From the NCBI GenBank assembly GCA_002898315.1, contig BEHV01000009.1:20697-84696 (forward strand): a stretch of DNA of 64,000 nucleotides, written 5' to 3'. This stretch comes from a bacterium HR19. GTDB taxonomy: Bacteria > Calescibacteriota > Calescibacteriia > Calescibacteriales > Calescibacteriaceae. The notes beneath the pieces were generated by a model. The model saw only the letters and a program-made list of their open reading frames with translations. It had not been told where the DNA came from and made no database searches. Positions 38,372-48,245 of this stretch are shown one piece after another. The first letter of the stretch is position 1; the number at the start of each line of letters is the position of its first letter. The position numbers were made by a program, and so were the translations under genes.

Positions 38372-41300
38372 TCACTCCATTATAATTTTTATTTCAACTC
38401 TCCTGTTCTTCGGACTTCCTTTGCGAGATATATCAACAGGGAAGTTTGCTCCAAAGCCGATTACTTTTACAGGAAAAATAAGCCCTTTGTTAAAAAGAAA
38501 TTTCCTCACCTCATCTGCACGTCTATAAGAAAGCTCCATATTCCATTCATAACCACCCGTGTCATCTGTATGACCCTCTATTCTTATATCCTTTATCTTA
38601 CCGATATTTGATTTTACAAAAGATAGAACTTTTTCAATTTTCAGATACGCATCCTTTGGTAATGTATATGAATTGATCTGGAAATTATCTATAACCTGCT
38701 TGAAAATCACTCCTTCTCGGTCAATATAAACCTCAAGAGCACGAACCTTCGCAATCTCCTCAAGATTTATATCTCCCTCATATCCCTCACTAACACCGAA
38801 ATTCTTTCCTTCAAATTTCTCCTCCCTTTTCCATTCCTTACTTCTTGCTTTCTCTATGACTTTTTCTTCTTGGATTATCTCCGATTTAGATTTCATCACC
38901 TCTCCGCCTTTCACAGTTTTCTCTCCCTCAAATTTTTCCTGACCAGATTGTATATCTGGCTCGGTTTGAAGATTCTCCTTATTGCTCAACGATAATTCTC
39001 TTTCCTTCATAATCACTCCATACCACAGAACTTTTCCATAAGAAACATTTAGAGGATAAAAAGTATCTCCGACCTCTAACTCGTATCTTTCATATCCCTT
39101 TGCGGTAAGGTAATGTGTATCAAAGGAGAAAGATTTTTCTCCAAACTTTATTTTAATTTCTTTTTCTGCTGGCACACCATTTTCATCTGTTGAAAATACC
39201 ACGATTTGCGGGAGTGATCTATGCAAAACAATTTTGACATCTTTCATCTCTTCTGTTATCCATACTCTACCCATAGCGAAACCTTGGCATAATGCTATAA
39301 CTTGCCATGTTCCATAAGGTAAATCTAAAACACACTGCCCATCTTTTACACTATATGTTTTGAAAAGTTTATCAACCTGAACAATACAGTCAGATATTCT
39401 ACTTCCAAACTCATCTTCTAAAATCAAATTCACCTTAAAATATCTTATGTTTTCTATTTGGTATGAAGGGAGAATATTGAATCTTGCTGAAACGGAAAAT
39501 CTGAAATCAGGAACTCCTAAACTTTCGCCAAATCCTTTTCCTGCTCCAAACAGAACTGAAAAATCTTCAAAGTCCAAAAATATTCCTCCTCCAAGTTCAG
39601 CTCCTAAACGAAAATAAGAAAAATCAAAAGGCAAAAAAGAATTTAACTCAAGGACAGGAAAAATGTACTTGGTCAAGCTGTATCTCAAACCAAAAGAAAA
39701 TAAAGATATAAATGATACATCTTTTCCTGCATAAATAAATCCAAAATTGGTATGAAAGTTCTTCAAAGATAGGATGAAAATTCCAGAAGCTGAAAAAGGT
39801 CGGCTCCCAAAAAACTTCCCCTTATCTCCTGTTGGAAAAGATAAAAATGAATCAAAAGAGAAAGAAAAATTTTCCCTTTCAAATATATTTGCTCTTCCCC
39901 CAAAATATATATCTCCTAATGAAAAATTGACAGAATTTTTTGAACTCAAAAAAGAAAAAGGCAAAGATAAGTAAAGATTGATTTTAGGAAAAAGCGAATA
40001 CACAGCTCCAAAAAATAAAGGAAGAGCGTAATTTATGATTTTTTCCCTTGAAACCTCTTCATCACCCTTCAAAACCGCTCTATATAATGGAGAAGATACA
40101 TAAAAAGAAGAAAAATATATACGATATGAATTCTGCGGGAGAAAAGACGATGTCCTCACAAAATTGAACTCATCATACGAAGGCGTAAAAAAATGAAAGT
40201 TCAAAGCCCAAGAGTAAGAAAACAGAAATGTCAAAAATAAAAGAGAAAAGATTAGCAGAGAGAAAAATTTTCTCAAAACCCTGACAGAAAGAAATATTGC
40301 AAAGAAAATAAAGTAAGTGATTAAAAATTGAGTTGTATCAAACAAATGGCATCCACCCCCCCTCCATATTTCCCTTGGTTTCTTAACATAAAACCTTATT
40401 GGAACAGAAAGCTCTGGATTTGAAGGATCATCAGATATAAAGACAATCTCATCAATTATCTCTCCTTCAAGAGAATTCGTAGAAGATATAAGTATCTCAA
40501 GGGGAATAGATTGCCCCGGCTGAATATCAACAGAAGAAAAAGATAACTTTATAATATCACTTTTACCTCTTGTGAAAATTGAATATATCTGTAAAGGAAC
40601 AAGTCCGGTATTCTCCAAAGGAAAAACCAACTTCTTTTTCTCATCACTCCATAGTTCTCCTGCATCAATTTCATATCTTGCCAGACGGAGATAAGGATAG
40701 CCACCCTTACCCGAAACAGAAACAAAAAACCTTCTCATCTCAAATTGAGATAATCTTGAACTATTCGGAAAAAGGAAATCAAACTCAAAATTTGAAACAA
40801 AATCTGTTGCGGAATCCGGTGAAAAAATTACGGGTATGCTGACGCTATCGTTATAGTTCAGAGTCAAAGGTAGTGAGAAAGTTAATGAAAAACTAAAATA
40901 CCTCTGCTCCTCAAGAGATTTCACTCCACTTAAAATAAAAGGGAAATAACCAGAATTAGCAACAAATATATACGACTTTTTCTCTTTTCCAACCCTTGTG
41001 TATCCTAAATCTAAATTTTTTGGGAGAACAAGTTTAGGAAAGTATGCTCTGCCGAAAATTTGAAGTTCATACCGTGGTTCATCAGGAGCAGAAGAAACAA
41101 TAACAAGCTTATCTTCAAAATCCCCCTCTTTATCGGGACGAAAGTAGAGATTAAACGAGAAACTTTCATCAGGTTCAAGAAATATAGGAAACAGAACATC
41201 GTCTATGAAAAAATAAGGAGAACTTGTAGTTATACTCTTTATGATCAGCTTTTCGCCCCCCAAATTCTTTACTTCAACCTTAACAGAAGACGATTCCGAC

Positions 41301-42364
41301 GGGAATATGTATCCGAAATCAACAAATCTTGGTTGAACAGAAATCGTAGGGAAAGGGTTCTCAGTCCCTCTTCCCTTTAACCTCACAGCAAAAGTTCCCG
41401 CATTTGAGTAAAAAACAGAGAAAGAATCAAAGTAATCTGCGGAAACAGGATAAAAATAAACTGGCAGAAAAATTTTTTTTGACGGTAAAACCGAAACAGG
41501 AGAAGAAATCTGAACAGAAAAGCTTTGACTATATACTTTGGCTGATGTTATAACAAGTTCATAATCTCCATCGTTCTCTATCTCAATCAGAGAATTTTTT
41601 ACTCCCCCAACCCTCACCACTCCAAAATCTATCTCTTCACTGTATCTCGGTATGGGGAAGGCACCCTCTCCCGAAAAGTAGAAACTGGCAGAGATAGGAA
41701 ATGAGAAGATTTCAAAATCAGCTTTTAACCTTCCCGAAAAAACCTTACCTCTTCCTGCAAGCTCATACGGGATACGGAATTTAAGAACACATCTTGTAGT
41801 ATCACGCGGACTGATATAAGTTAATTCACATGAAAAAGATATAAACTCAAAGTCACCTTCAAAACCGTAGTTCTTGAAAAACGCGGGTGAGAAAAACGAG
41901 CGATTGTAAAAACTCAAACTCAATTCAAGATTTCCTCCCATAAGAACTTTCCCCAAATATGAAGAAGATGGTTCAGAAAAAACCGAACTTTGAGGGTCTA
42001 TTCCTTCACCTTGCACAAAAAATTTATCTCCAGAAGTAGAAGAGATAGATGCAAAATAAACCGTTTGCTGAGATGGGTAGAATAAGACGGAGATAGGATC
42101 AGAAGACACAAATGTGGTTTCAAGGGTATATGTGGATGAGAAAGAGAAAGCTTGTTCAGGTTGAGAAAGAAAAATCTGAAAACCCGTATTAGAAAATTTT
42201 AACTTGCATTCGTATTGTGTATTTAAAGGTACAGAACCACAGAAAAAATTTGTGTAAGAAAAAGCCAGATGGAATTGGGCAAAACACCCATAAATCGCAA
42301 AACTTATTTTAGCAAAAAAACGGAATATTTTAAGCATAGTAGAACTCATATTAAATTTAGTCAT
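38372..42364 (-). CDS. Giant fused surface protein: Hydin/ASH repeats, anchor-like tag, barrel, OmpA domain
   Basis: Residues 10-36 are a signal peptide. About residues 230-660 contain four or five ASH/Hydin-like immunoglobulin repeats, each with a GVVRVG-type strand and SAPDEP or SDDPSNPEL turns. Then comes WRGGGCHLF (Cys672), a hydrophobic helix and basic RVLRK: the layout of a sorting tag such as MYXO-CTERM or GlyGly-CTERM. Immediately after is a second signal-peptide-like segment ending FSYSWA. An OmpA-family protein follows, with barrel strands (about 726-960), a charged Glu/Lys linker and a C-terminal peptidoglycan-binding domain (EGHTDDTGGYEWNMELSYRRA ... SPKNRRVEI). A run of seven G encodes the GGG tag. 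It looks like two secreted proteins joined in frame. Confidence 0.8.
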   Translation of the reverse strand: MTKFNMSSTMLKIFRFFAKISFAIYGCFAQFHLAFSYTNFFCGSVPLNTQYECKLKFSNTGFQIFLSQPEQAFSFSSTYTLETTFVSSDPISVLFYPSQQTVYFASISSTSGDKFFVQGEGIDPQSSVFSEPSSSYLGKVLMGGNLELSLSFYNRSFFSPAFFKNYGFEGDFEFISFSCELTYISPRDTTRCVLKFRIPYELAGRGKVFSGRLKADFEIFSFPISASFYFSGEGAFPIPRYSEEIDFGVVRVGGVKNSLIEIENDGDYELVITSAKVYSQSFSVQISSPVSVLPSKKIFLPVYFYPVSADYFDSFSVFYSNAGTFAVRLKGRGTENPFPTISVQPRFVDFGYIFPSESSSVKVEVKNLGGEKLIIKSITTSSPYFFIDDVLFPIFLEPDESFSFNLYFRPDKEGDFEDKLVIVSSAPDEPRYELQIFGRAYFPKLVLPKNLDLGYTRVGKEKKSYIFVANSGYFPFILSGVKSLEEQRYFSFSLTFSLPLTLNYNDSVSIPVIFSPDSATDFVSNFEFDFLFPNSSRLSQFEMRRFFVSVSGKGGYPYLRLARYEIDAGELWSDEKKKLVFPLENTGLVPLQIYSIFTRGKSDIIKLSFSSVDIQPGQSIPLEILISSTNSLEGEIIDEIVFISDDPSNPELSVPIRFYVKKPREIWRGGGCHLFDTTQFLITYFIFFAIFLSVRVLRKFFSLLIFSLLFLTFLFSYSWALNFHFFTPSYDEFNFVRTSSFLPQNSYRIYFSSFYVSSPLYRAVLKGDEEVSREKIINYALPLFFGAVYSLFPKINLYLSLPFSFLSSKNSVNFSLGDIYFGGRANIFERENFSFSFDSFLSFPTGDKGKFFGSRPFSASGIFILSLKNFHTNFGFIYAGKDVSFISLFSFGLRYSLTKYIFPVLELNSFLPFDFSYFRLGAELGGGIFLDFEDFSVLFGAGKGFGESLGVPDFRFSVSARFNILPSYQIENIRYFKVNLILEDEFGSRISDCIVQVDKLFKTYSVKDGQCVLDLPYGTWQVIALCQGFAMGRVWITEEMKDVKIVLHRSLPQIVVFSTDENGVPAEKEIKIKFGEKSFSFDTHYLTAKGYERYELEVGDTFYPLNVSYGKVLWYGVIMKERELSLSNKENLQTEPDIQSGQEKFEGEKTVKGGEVMKSKSEIIQEEKVIEKARSKEWKREEKFEGKNFGVSEGYEGDINLEEIAKVRALEVYIDREGVIFKQVIDNFQINSYTLPKDAYLKIEKVLSFVKSNIGKIKDIRIEGHTDDTGGYEWNMELSYRRADEVRKFLFNKGLIFPVKVIGFGANFPVDISRKGSPKNRRVEIKIIME

Positions 42365-42370
42365 TGCGGT

Positions 42371-43045
42371 ATGAAAACTTTTCGCCCACTTATATTTTTT
42401 TTCTTATTTCTCAGTGCGGTTGGAAGTTATCTTGCAATATTTATAGCTCCCCCTGATAAACTGCAAGGAGATGCCCAAAGAATAATGTATATTCATGTTC
42501 CGAGCGCTTGGATTGGACCATCATTCATCATAATATCTGCTATCGCATCAGTAATATATATAACCAAAAAGAGAAACTGGGCTGACTATTTCGCGTGGTC
42601 ATTTGCAAAAGTAGGAGCAGTATTTACATTCATCGCATTAGCCACTGGCTCAATCTGGGGAAGACCCATCTGGGGCGTGTGGTGGGTATGGGAAGCAAGG
42701 TTGACGACAACCCTCATCCTCTTTCTCATATACATAGCATATATACTGAGCGGAATTGAAAAAAGCACAAGGGAGAAAACAAAAAGATTGAGAGCAACTA
42801 TATCTATAATAGGAGCTGCAAATGTTCCCTTGATATGGTTTTCAGTAAAAATATGGAGGACATTACATCAGGAATTTTCTATAATAAGGAAAGGAGGACC
42901 TTCAATCTCTCCTGAAATGCTAAAAGTTCTTCTTTTCAACATCTCGGTAATATTTATATCTGCTGTACTCCTTGCAGTATATGATGCTGTAAAGAATTAC
43001 TCTAAAAACCTCTCGCAAGCTCATCAACAAATGAAACAACTTTAG
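42371..43045 (+). CDS. ccmC: Cytochrome c biogenesis heme exporter CcmC
   Basis: 224 residues with six membrane helices. The tryptophan-rich heme motif is WGVWWVWEARLTT (about residues 100-112), with flanking His in IMYIHVPSAW and WRTLHQEF. CcmC presents heme to CcmE for c-type cytochrome maturation by system I. The start is the ATG at 42371; the frame is open further upstream but runs through the divergent gene. No other ccm gene is adjacent, so the system is split. A CXXCH protein is encoded at 58.1 kb. Its 3' end overlaps the convergent gene by 44 bases. Confidence 0.92.
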   Translation: MKTFRPLIFFFLFLSAVGSYLAIFIAPPDKLQGDAQRIMYIHVPSAWIGPSFIIISAIASVIYITKKRNWADYFAWSFAKVGAVFTFIALATGSIWGRPIWGVWWVWEARLTTTLILFLIYIAYILSGIEKSTREKTKRLRATISIIGAANVPLIWFSVKIWRTLHQEFSIIRKGGPSISPEMLKVLLFNISVIFISAVLLAVYDAVKNYSKNLSQAHQQMKQL

Positions 43046-44060
43046 AAAATGTCAAGATAAATTCAAAACTCTCATTTGAAGTTGATATGTAATCTCTCAA
43101 AGATTGGAGCGACTCTCTGAAATTTCCTCTCGCAAAGTTTATCTCCCCTATTCTTCTCATAGCTGGCCACATGAAAGGATCACTTTCAAGAGACATAGAA
43201 AGACGGCTCAACTCATTATCGGAAAAATCTCTGTAAAATTGTGAAGCAGTAAAAATCTTTACCGCATCTAATCTTTTAGCAGATTTGCCCGGCAGGAGAA
43301 TGCTCAATATATCACTTGCGACTTTAACCCTTTCATCTTCAACAAATTCATTCTCTGTGATAAAATCCGGTCCCTTTTTCATCAAAAACCGCAAGATACA
43401 AGATAAACCATCATGTATCCTTCCCTTTTCAAGAAAATCAACTCCGATATAAAACCATAAACCAACCTGAGAAGGGTCGCTTACTATGTTCTCTATGGCA
43501 AAGTTAGAATTAATCTTTTCTCCGACCTTCAGCTTCGCAAGAACATCAGAGATTTTGTTTATGCTATCTTGTGGGAAATTATATTTTATCGGATTGAATT
43601 TAGATTTAGCTTTCGCAACCGAAGAAATGTAAAGACGCACCATTCTTGAAACATAAGTTTTCGCTTCATAGATAACCTCAGGCAGAAAAGAAAAGGCAAA
43701 ACTATCTATGATATAGTAATCTTTACCCTTAATAAAACCGCTCTGCTTTGAAAGTATATTGATATAAAATACTATCCTCCTTCCATCTTTACCTCTTTTA
43801 AATTTTGAAAGAACGATAAAATCAGAAGAAGGAAATTTTTCCTCTTCAATAAACTGAGCCGGCAAAGAATCTTTTTTTAGTTCAAGATGAATTGCCCTGC
43901 CAAAAGTTCTTGAAATCCAATCAATATCTTTATCTTGTGAGATATTTTTCGGCAGAGCAACTACAACATCTCCGTTCTGAGCAAAGACATCATCTACCAA
44001 AAACAGAAAAAAACAGAAGAAGATAAAAAAATAGTAAGTTTTCTTTTTCCCATCAAGCAT
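43002..44060 (-). CDS. Hypothetical secreted protein with TPR-like C terminus
   Basis: 352 residues: a signal peptide (hydrophobic YYFFIFFCFFLFLVDDVFA, cleavage near residue 27). A mixed alpha/beta domain begins VVVALPKNISQDKDIDWISRTFGRAI. C-terminal helices (WFYIGVDFLEKGRIHDGLSCILRFL and RRIGEINFARGNFRESLQSL) have tetratricopeptide spacing. The opening resembles periplasmic proteins that probe envelope stress or resemble TolB N-terminal domains, but I cannot name a family. Its 3' end overlaps ccmC on the other strand by 44 bases. Confidence 0.6.
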   Translation of the reverse strand: MLDGKKKTYYFFIFFCFFLFLVDDVFAQNGDVVVALPKNISQDKDIDWISRTFGRAIHLELKKDSLPAQFIEEEKFPSSDFIVLSKFKRGKDGRRIVFYINILSKQSGFIKGKDYYIIDSFAFSFLPEVIYEAKTYVSRMVRLYISSVAKAKSKFNPIKYNFPQDSINKISDVLAKLKVGEKINSNFAIENIVSDPSQVGLWFYIGVDFLEKGRIHDGLSCILRFLMKKGPDFITENEFVEDERVKVASDILSILLPGKSAKRLDAVKIFTASQFYRDFSDNELSRLSMSLESDPFMWPAMRRIGEINFARGNFRESLQSLRDYISTSNESFEFILTFSKVVSFVDELARGF

Positions 44061-44114
44061 ATCAAAAAAATCAATTATAACTCACCTTCAATTACTTTTG
44101 AGTAATAAAAAATT

Positions 44115-45101
44115 ATGAATTACAAAGAAATTTTTGTTTTTTTAGGAGCTTTGATATTTGATATTCTGCTCGGAGAACCTCACATCAAAATCCACCCCGT
44201 ATATATTACCGGAAAAATATTAGAGAAAATTGAAAAGATAGCAACAGATAAAAAAAATGGACAAAAAAAGGAAAGTAGGATTCAGAAAACCTTTGAACTC
44301 CTCTTTGGAGCAATTCTGATAGCAGCAGGAATTTTAATATATTTATCTCTCTACTTGGTCTCAAAAAAAATAGCTCAAAAAATTTGGGAATTAGCAGATA
44401 TAAAAGTGTTTGAAATTTTCGTTGATATATTTTTTCTGAAAACGACATTTTCTATAAAGTCGCTCAAAGACCACGCTCAAGATGTTCTGAACTCTCTCAA
44501 AAAAAACGATATAAAAAAAGCAAGAGAGAACACATCAAAGATAGTCAGCAGGAATACAAAAGAGCTTGAAAAACCACATATTATATCAGCTACGATAGAG
44601 AGTGTTTCGGAAAACCTGGTAGATAGCGTTATAGCCCCTTTATTATTCTTCTTGCTCGCTGGCATAGAAGGAGCAATCATATATAGAGTCATAAACACAC
44701 TTGATGCGATGGTGGGATACAAAAACGAAAAATATAAATATATCGGATTCATTCCAGCAAAGATTGATGATATTTTGAACTTTATTCCCGCAAGAATATC
44801 CGCACTCATTATAATATTTTCTGCAATACTTAAAAAATACGACTGGAAAAGCGGAGTTGAAAATTTGAAAAAGTTCAAGAAATCAACTCCAAGTCCGAAC
44901 TCGTGGATACCGATAACACTCTTTGGAGGAATACTCAAAATAAAACTTGAAAAAATAGGATACTATTCAATAGGTGAATTTGAACTCCCTCAAAGTGAAG
45001 AAAAAATAGAAGAAGCAATAAAACTTATGATGACATCATCGCTGGTATTCATATTCTTCTTTATTGTGCCAATTCTTTTGGTATTAGAGAGCATAAAATA
45101 G
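44115..45101 (+). CDS. cbiB: Adenosylcobinamide-phosphate synthase CbiB/CobD
   Basis: Membrane enzyme that joins the aminopropanol side chain to adenosylcobyric acid in cobalamin synthesis. The 328 residues have several transmembrane helices and the conserved segments FDILLGEPHIKIHPVYITGK, IVSRNTKEL, ATIESVSENLVDSVIAPLLFF, NTLDAMVGYKNEKY and IPAKIDDILNFIPAR. It is the only cobalamin gene in the window; together with methylmalonyl-CoA epimerase it fits use of a B12-dependent mutase. A -10-like TAATAA lies 12 bases before the ATG. Confidence 0.92.
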   Translation: MNYKEIFVFLGALIFDILLGEPHIKIHPVYITGKILEKIEKIATDKKNGQKKESRIQKTFELLFGAILIAAGILIYLSLYLVSKKIAQKIWELADIKVFEIFVDIFFLKTTFSIKSLKDHAQDVLNSLKKNDIKKARENTSKIVSRNTKELEKPHIISATIESVSENLVDSVIAPLLFFLLAGIEGAIIYRVINTLDAMVGYKNEKYKYIGFIPAKIDDILNFIPARISALIIIFSAILKKYDWKSGVENLKKFKKSTPSPNSWIPITLFGGILKIKLEKIGYYSIGEFELPQSEEKIEEAIKLMMTSSLVFIFFFIVPILLVLESIK

Positions 45102-45142
45102 ACAGAAAAAGCACAAAAAATAAAAAAACGAACTAAATTTTT

Positions 45143-46957
45143 ATGATGATAGTAAATTGGTTGATAGGTGGTCCCCAGGGAATGGGGGTTGACACCTCAG
45201 CAAACTCGTTTGCAAGGTCCTGCGCATACGCAGGATACTGGGTCTTTGGAAAAAGAGAATATCACTCAAACATAACAGGTGAGCACTCATATTTCATTGT
45301 CACAGTTTCAGACAAACCTGTTCATTCTTTCAGAGATAAGTTAGATGTTCTCTCAACATCTGACGAAAGAACCCTGAGACTACACATAAATGATGTAAAA
45401 AGTGGTGGAGCGGTGATTTATGACGCAGAAATATCTCTTGAAGCGTTGAACATAAAAAGAGATGACTTAGTTTTTGTTCCCATAAAATACAATGAAATCA
45501 TAAAAGAGACAGCTGAAAAATTCGGTCTTGGTGATGTAAAGAAACTTCAGGTTATGAGAAACTCAATATGCGTTTTCGCTTCCGCCGGACTTTTAGAACT
45601 TCCCGCAGAATGTGTTGAGGAATCTATGAAACACATATTCACCGGGAAAAGAACAAAAGTCCTTGAACCAAATAAGTATGCTGGACTTGTAGCGTATAAA
45701 TATGCACAAAGTTTTTCACACAAAATAGAAAAAAAGCTACCCAAAAGAGAAGTAGAAACAAAAAGAGTTATACTGACAGGAACGCAAGCAACAGCACTTG
45801 GGAAACTTGCAGCAGGATGCAGATTTCAGACATACTACCCCATAACCCCAGCAACAGATGAAAGCGAATTTTTGGAGTCAATCGCAAAAAAGTATAACAT
45901 GGTTGTGATTCAAGCAGAAGATGAAATAGCAGCTATAACTATGTCAATAGGTGCATCATTAGCCGGCGCAAGAGCTTCATCTTCAACATCTGGACCAGGC
46001 TTTTCTCTTATGGCAGAAGCATTAGGTTGGGCAGGAATGAACGAGGTACCAATAGTAGTAATAGATTACCAAAGGGGCGGACCGTCAACCGGGCTTCCAA
46101 CAAGACACGAGCAGGGAGACCTCAAATTTGCAATATATGCAGGACACGGTGAATTCCCAAGAATAGTTCTCTCTCCCGGAGATATTGAAGAGGCATTCTA
46201 CATAGTAGTTGACGCCTTCAACCTCGCTGAAAAATATCAGTGCCCAGTTATAGTCCTTGAAGATAAACTTCTCGCAAACAGTGTGAAAACTATAAATCAA
46301 CTTGACCTATCAAAATTGAAAATAGAAAGAGGGAAAATACTCTACGACTCACAAAACGGGAAAATGTTAAAAAAGTTCAAGAGGTTTGAATTCTCAGAAG
46401 ACGGAATATCTCCGCGCGTGTTTTTAGGACATGAAGGATTTATATTCTGGAACTCTGGAGATGAACACGATGAATTTGGACACATAACAGAAGACCCAGA
46501 AAACAGATTGAGAATGCACGAAAAGAGGCTGAAAAAACTCCAAAAAATAGTAGAAGAAACCCCAGTGGAGAAAAAAATAGGAGAATTTGGCAACCCAGAT
46601 AGCAAATTCGTCGTTGTAACATGGGGTTCAACAGTTGGAGTAGCTCTATCAGCATTAGAAGAACTAAAAGAAGAAAAAGGAGTAGAACTCTTTCTCCTTC
46701 AGATAAAAATGATTCACCCACTTGACGCAGAACTCGTAAAGTCAAAAATAAAAGGGAAGGTCAAAATAGCCGTTGAAAATAATTATTCGGGACAGCTCGC
46801 AAGTCATATAACAGAGAAAACGGGAGAGTTCTTTGACCACCTCATCTTGAAGTGGACAGGTCGTCCCATATCTCACGACGAACTCATATCCGCACTTGAA
46901 AAGATAATAAAAATGAACTATAAAGAAAAAAGATTGGTTCTGAGCGCAGGAATATAA
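45143..46957 (+). CDS. korA: 2-oxoacid:ferredoxin oxidoreductase, fused gamma-alpha subunit
   Basis: Catalyses reversible oxidative decarboxylation of a 2-oxoacid (2-oxoglutarate or pyruvate) with ferredoxin. Residues 1-180 are the gamma domain (GGPQGMGVDTSANSFA at 9-24, REYHSNITGEHSYF). From about 205 the alpha domain starts with GTQATALGKLAAGCRFQTYYPITPATD and continues through EDEIAAITMSIGASLAGARASSSTSGPGFSLM and RGGPSTGLPTRHEQGDL. The subunit order and 604-residue length match the two-subunit KorAB/ORAB type. TAAATT (45134-45139) lies just before tandem ATG codons. korB follows 37 bases downstream with its own strong ribosome site. Confidence 0.93.
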   Translation: MMIVNWLIGGPQGMGVDTSANSFARSCAYAGYWVFGKREYHSNITGEHSYFIVTVSDKPVHSFRDKLDVLSTSDERTLRLHINDVKSGGAVIYDAEISLEALNIKRDDLVFVPIKYNEIIKETAEKFGLGDVKKLQVMRNSICVFASAGLLELPAECVEESMKHIFTGKRTKVLEPNKYAGLVAYKYAQSFSHKIEKKLPKREVETKRVILTGTQATALGKLAAGCRFQTYYPITPATDESEFLESIAKKYNMVVIQAEDEIAAITMSIGASLAGARASSSTSGPGFSLMAEALGWAGMNEVPIVVIDYQRGGPSTGLPTRHEQGDLKFAIYAGHGEFPRIVLSPGDIEEAFYIVVDAFNLAEKYQCPVIVLEDKLLANSVKTINQLDLSKLKIERGKILYDSQNGKMLKKFKRFEFSEDGISPRVFLGHEGFIFWNSGDEHDEFGHITEDPENRLRMHEKRLKKLQKIVEETPVEKKIGEFGNPDSKFVVVTWGSTVGVALSALEELKEEKGVELFLLQIKMIHPLDAELVKSKIKGKVKIAVENNYSGQLASHITEKTGEFFDHLILKWTGRPISHDELISALEKIIKMNYKEKRLVLSAGI

Positions 46958-46994
46958 AAGATAGATTTAAAAAAGAGGAAGGAGGTGAAAAAAT

Positions 46995-47888
46995 ATGCAG
47001 AACTTCCAGAGTATATATAGGTCTGATGTTGAGTCAGATTGGTGTCCCGGGTGTGGTGATTTCGGGATACTATCAGCAATAACTCAGGCACTCGGAGAAT
47101 TAGAAATACCTCCGTGGAAATGCGCAATATTTTCTGGAATAGGATGTTCGGGAAAAACACCGCACTTCATAAACGCTTACGGAATCCATACCCTTCACGG
47201 CAGACCGCTCCCATTCGCAATAGGAGCGAAAATGGCAAACCCTTCTCTAACAGTGATAGCTATAAGCGGAGATGGAGATGGCTATGGTATAGGAGCAGGA
47301 CACTTTGTAAATGCGGGTAGAAGAAATGTAGATATAACATATATCGTTCATAATAACGGTGTTTATGGTCTGACAAAAGGGCAGGCATCTCCTACGCTAA
47401 AAAGAGGAGTACAACCAAAATCTTTGAAATACCCAAATCTCAACGATATGGTAAATCCCATAGCACTTGCTCTTGCGTCCGGATACTCCTTCGTTGCAAG
47501 GGGATTTGCCTACAATGTCAAACACCTCAAAGAAATCATAAAACAAGCAGTAATTCACAAGGGATTAGCTCTTATAGATGTCTTGCAACCCTGCCCGGTT
47601 TTCAACACAGTAGATACAAAAGAAAAATATATGGAAAGAATAAAGATTTTAGATGGGAATGAGTTCCCTACAACTGATATAAAAAAGGCATTTGAAAAAG
47701 CACTTGATGAAGAAAACCTGTGGATAGGAATATTTTATAAAAACCCCGAAAAACAGACATACGAAGAAAGATACTCAGAGATTTTAAGTTCATATCCTTC
47801 TGAATGCCCTGCAAATCTGAAAATGTCTGATGAAAAAGGTAACCCCACAACAGATATTTCGGAAGTCCTCAACAACTTCCTATGCTGA
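46995..47888 (+). CDS. korB: 2-oxoacid:ferredoxin oxidoreductase, beta subunit
   Basis: 297 residues binding thiamine diphosphate and a [4Fe-4S] cluster. Cluster Cys are in SDWCPGCGDFG (Cys17, Cys20), GIGCSGKTPHF and a late LQPCPVF. The thiamine site is ISGDGDGYGIGAGHFVNAGRRNVD...HNNGVYGLTKGQ. The missing ferredoxin domain shows it is the clostridial/archaeal-style two-subunit enzyme. GGAAGGAGGTGAAAAAAT precedes the ATG. 2-oxoglutarate is favoured over pyruvate by resemblance to KorB types, but specificity cannot be read with certainty. Confidence 0.93.
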   Translation: MQNFQSIYRSDVESDWCPGCGDFGILSAITQALGELEIPPWKCAIFSGIGCSGKTPHFINAYGIHTLHGRPLPFAIGAKMANPSLTVIAISGDGDGYGIGAGHFVNAGRRNVDITYIVHNNGVYGLTKGQASPTLKRGVQPKSLKYPNLNDMVNPIALALASGYSFVARGFAYNVKHLKEIIKQAVIHKGLALIDVLQPCPVFNTVDTKEKYMERIKILDGNEFPTTDIKKAFEKALDEENLWIGIFYKNPEKQTYEERYSEILSSYPSECPANLKMSDEKGNPTTDISEVLNNFLC

Positions 47889-47895
47889 AAATTTT

Positions 47896-47901
47896 TATAA
47901 T
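47896..47901 (+). promoter_or_regulatory. -10 TATAAT, leaderless-type promoter
   Basis: A perfect TATAAT starts 14 bases before the ATG at 47910, overlapping the korB end, with no Shine-Dalgarno between. Confidence 0.55.
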
Positions 47902-47909
47902 TTATCTTT

Positions 47910-48245
47910 ATGAGAATTCCAAAAATATTTTTCATCTTGTTCTCAATATCGTTTCTCATCTCCCTATACCTTCTGCTTGATGAAGAAGGTATCTTCACAT
48001 TTATTTACCAGAAGAAGAAAATAGAAGAACTTGAAGAAAGAATAACAAGTTTAGAAAATGAAATTTCTGAAATAAAAACAAAAATAGACCTGATCACAAA
48101 AGGAGATTTATTGTACTTAGAACATGTTTTCAGAAAATTCGGATGGGTTAAGAAAGGTGAGAAAATATTGAAGATTGAAGAATCTTCTCCTCCTGCTTAC
48201 GAACAAAATCATGGTCAATACCACGAATTGAAAAATCAAGAGTAA
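47910..48245 (+). CDS. FtsB/DivIC-like division protein
   Basis: 111 residues: a short cytoplasmic start, one transmembrane helix (about 6-24), then a coiled coil (about 33-68, KKIEELEERITSLENEISEIKTKID) and a short periplasmic tail with FRKFGWVKKGEKILKI. This matches the R/K-x-x-G-x-V-x-x-G-E pattern of FtsB/DivIC. These bitopic proteins link FtsQ/L to septal peptidoglycan synthesis. The last 98 bases overlap antiparallel with the next gene. No ftsL or enolase neighbour is seen. Confidence 0.75.
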   Translation: MRIPKIFFILFSISFLISLYLLLDEEGIFTFIYQKKKIEELEERITSLENEISEIKTKIDLITKGDLLYLEHVFRKFGWVKKGEKILKIEESSPPAYEQNHGQYHELKNQE

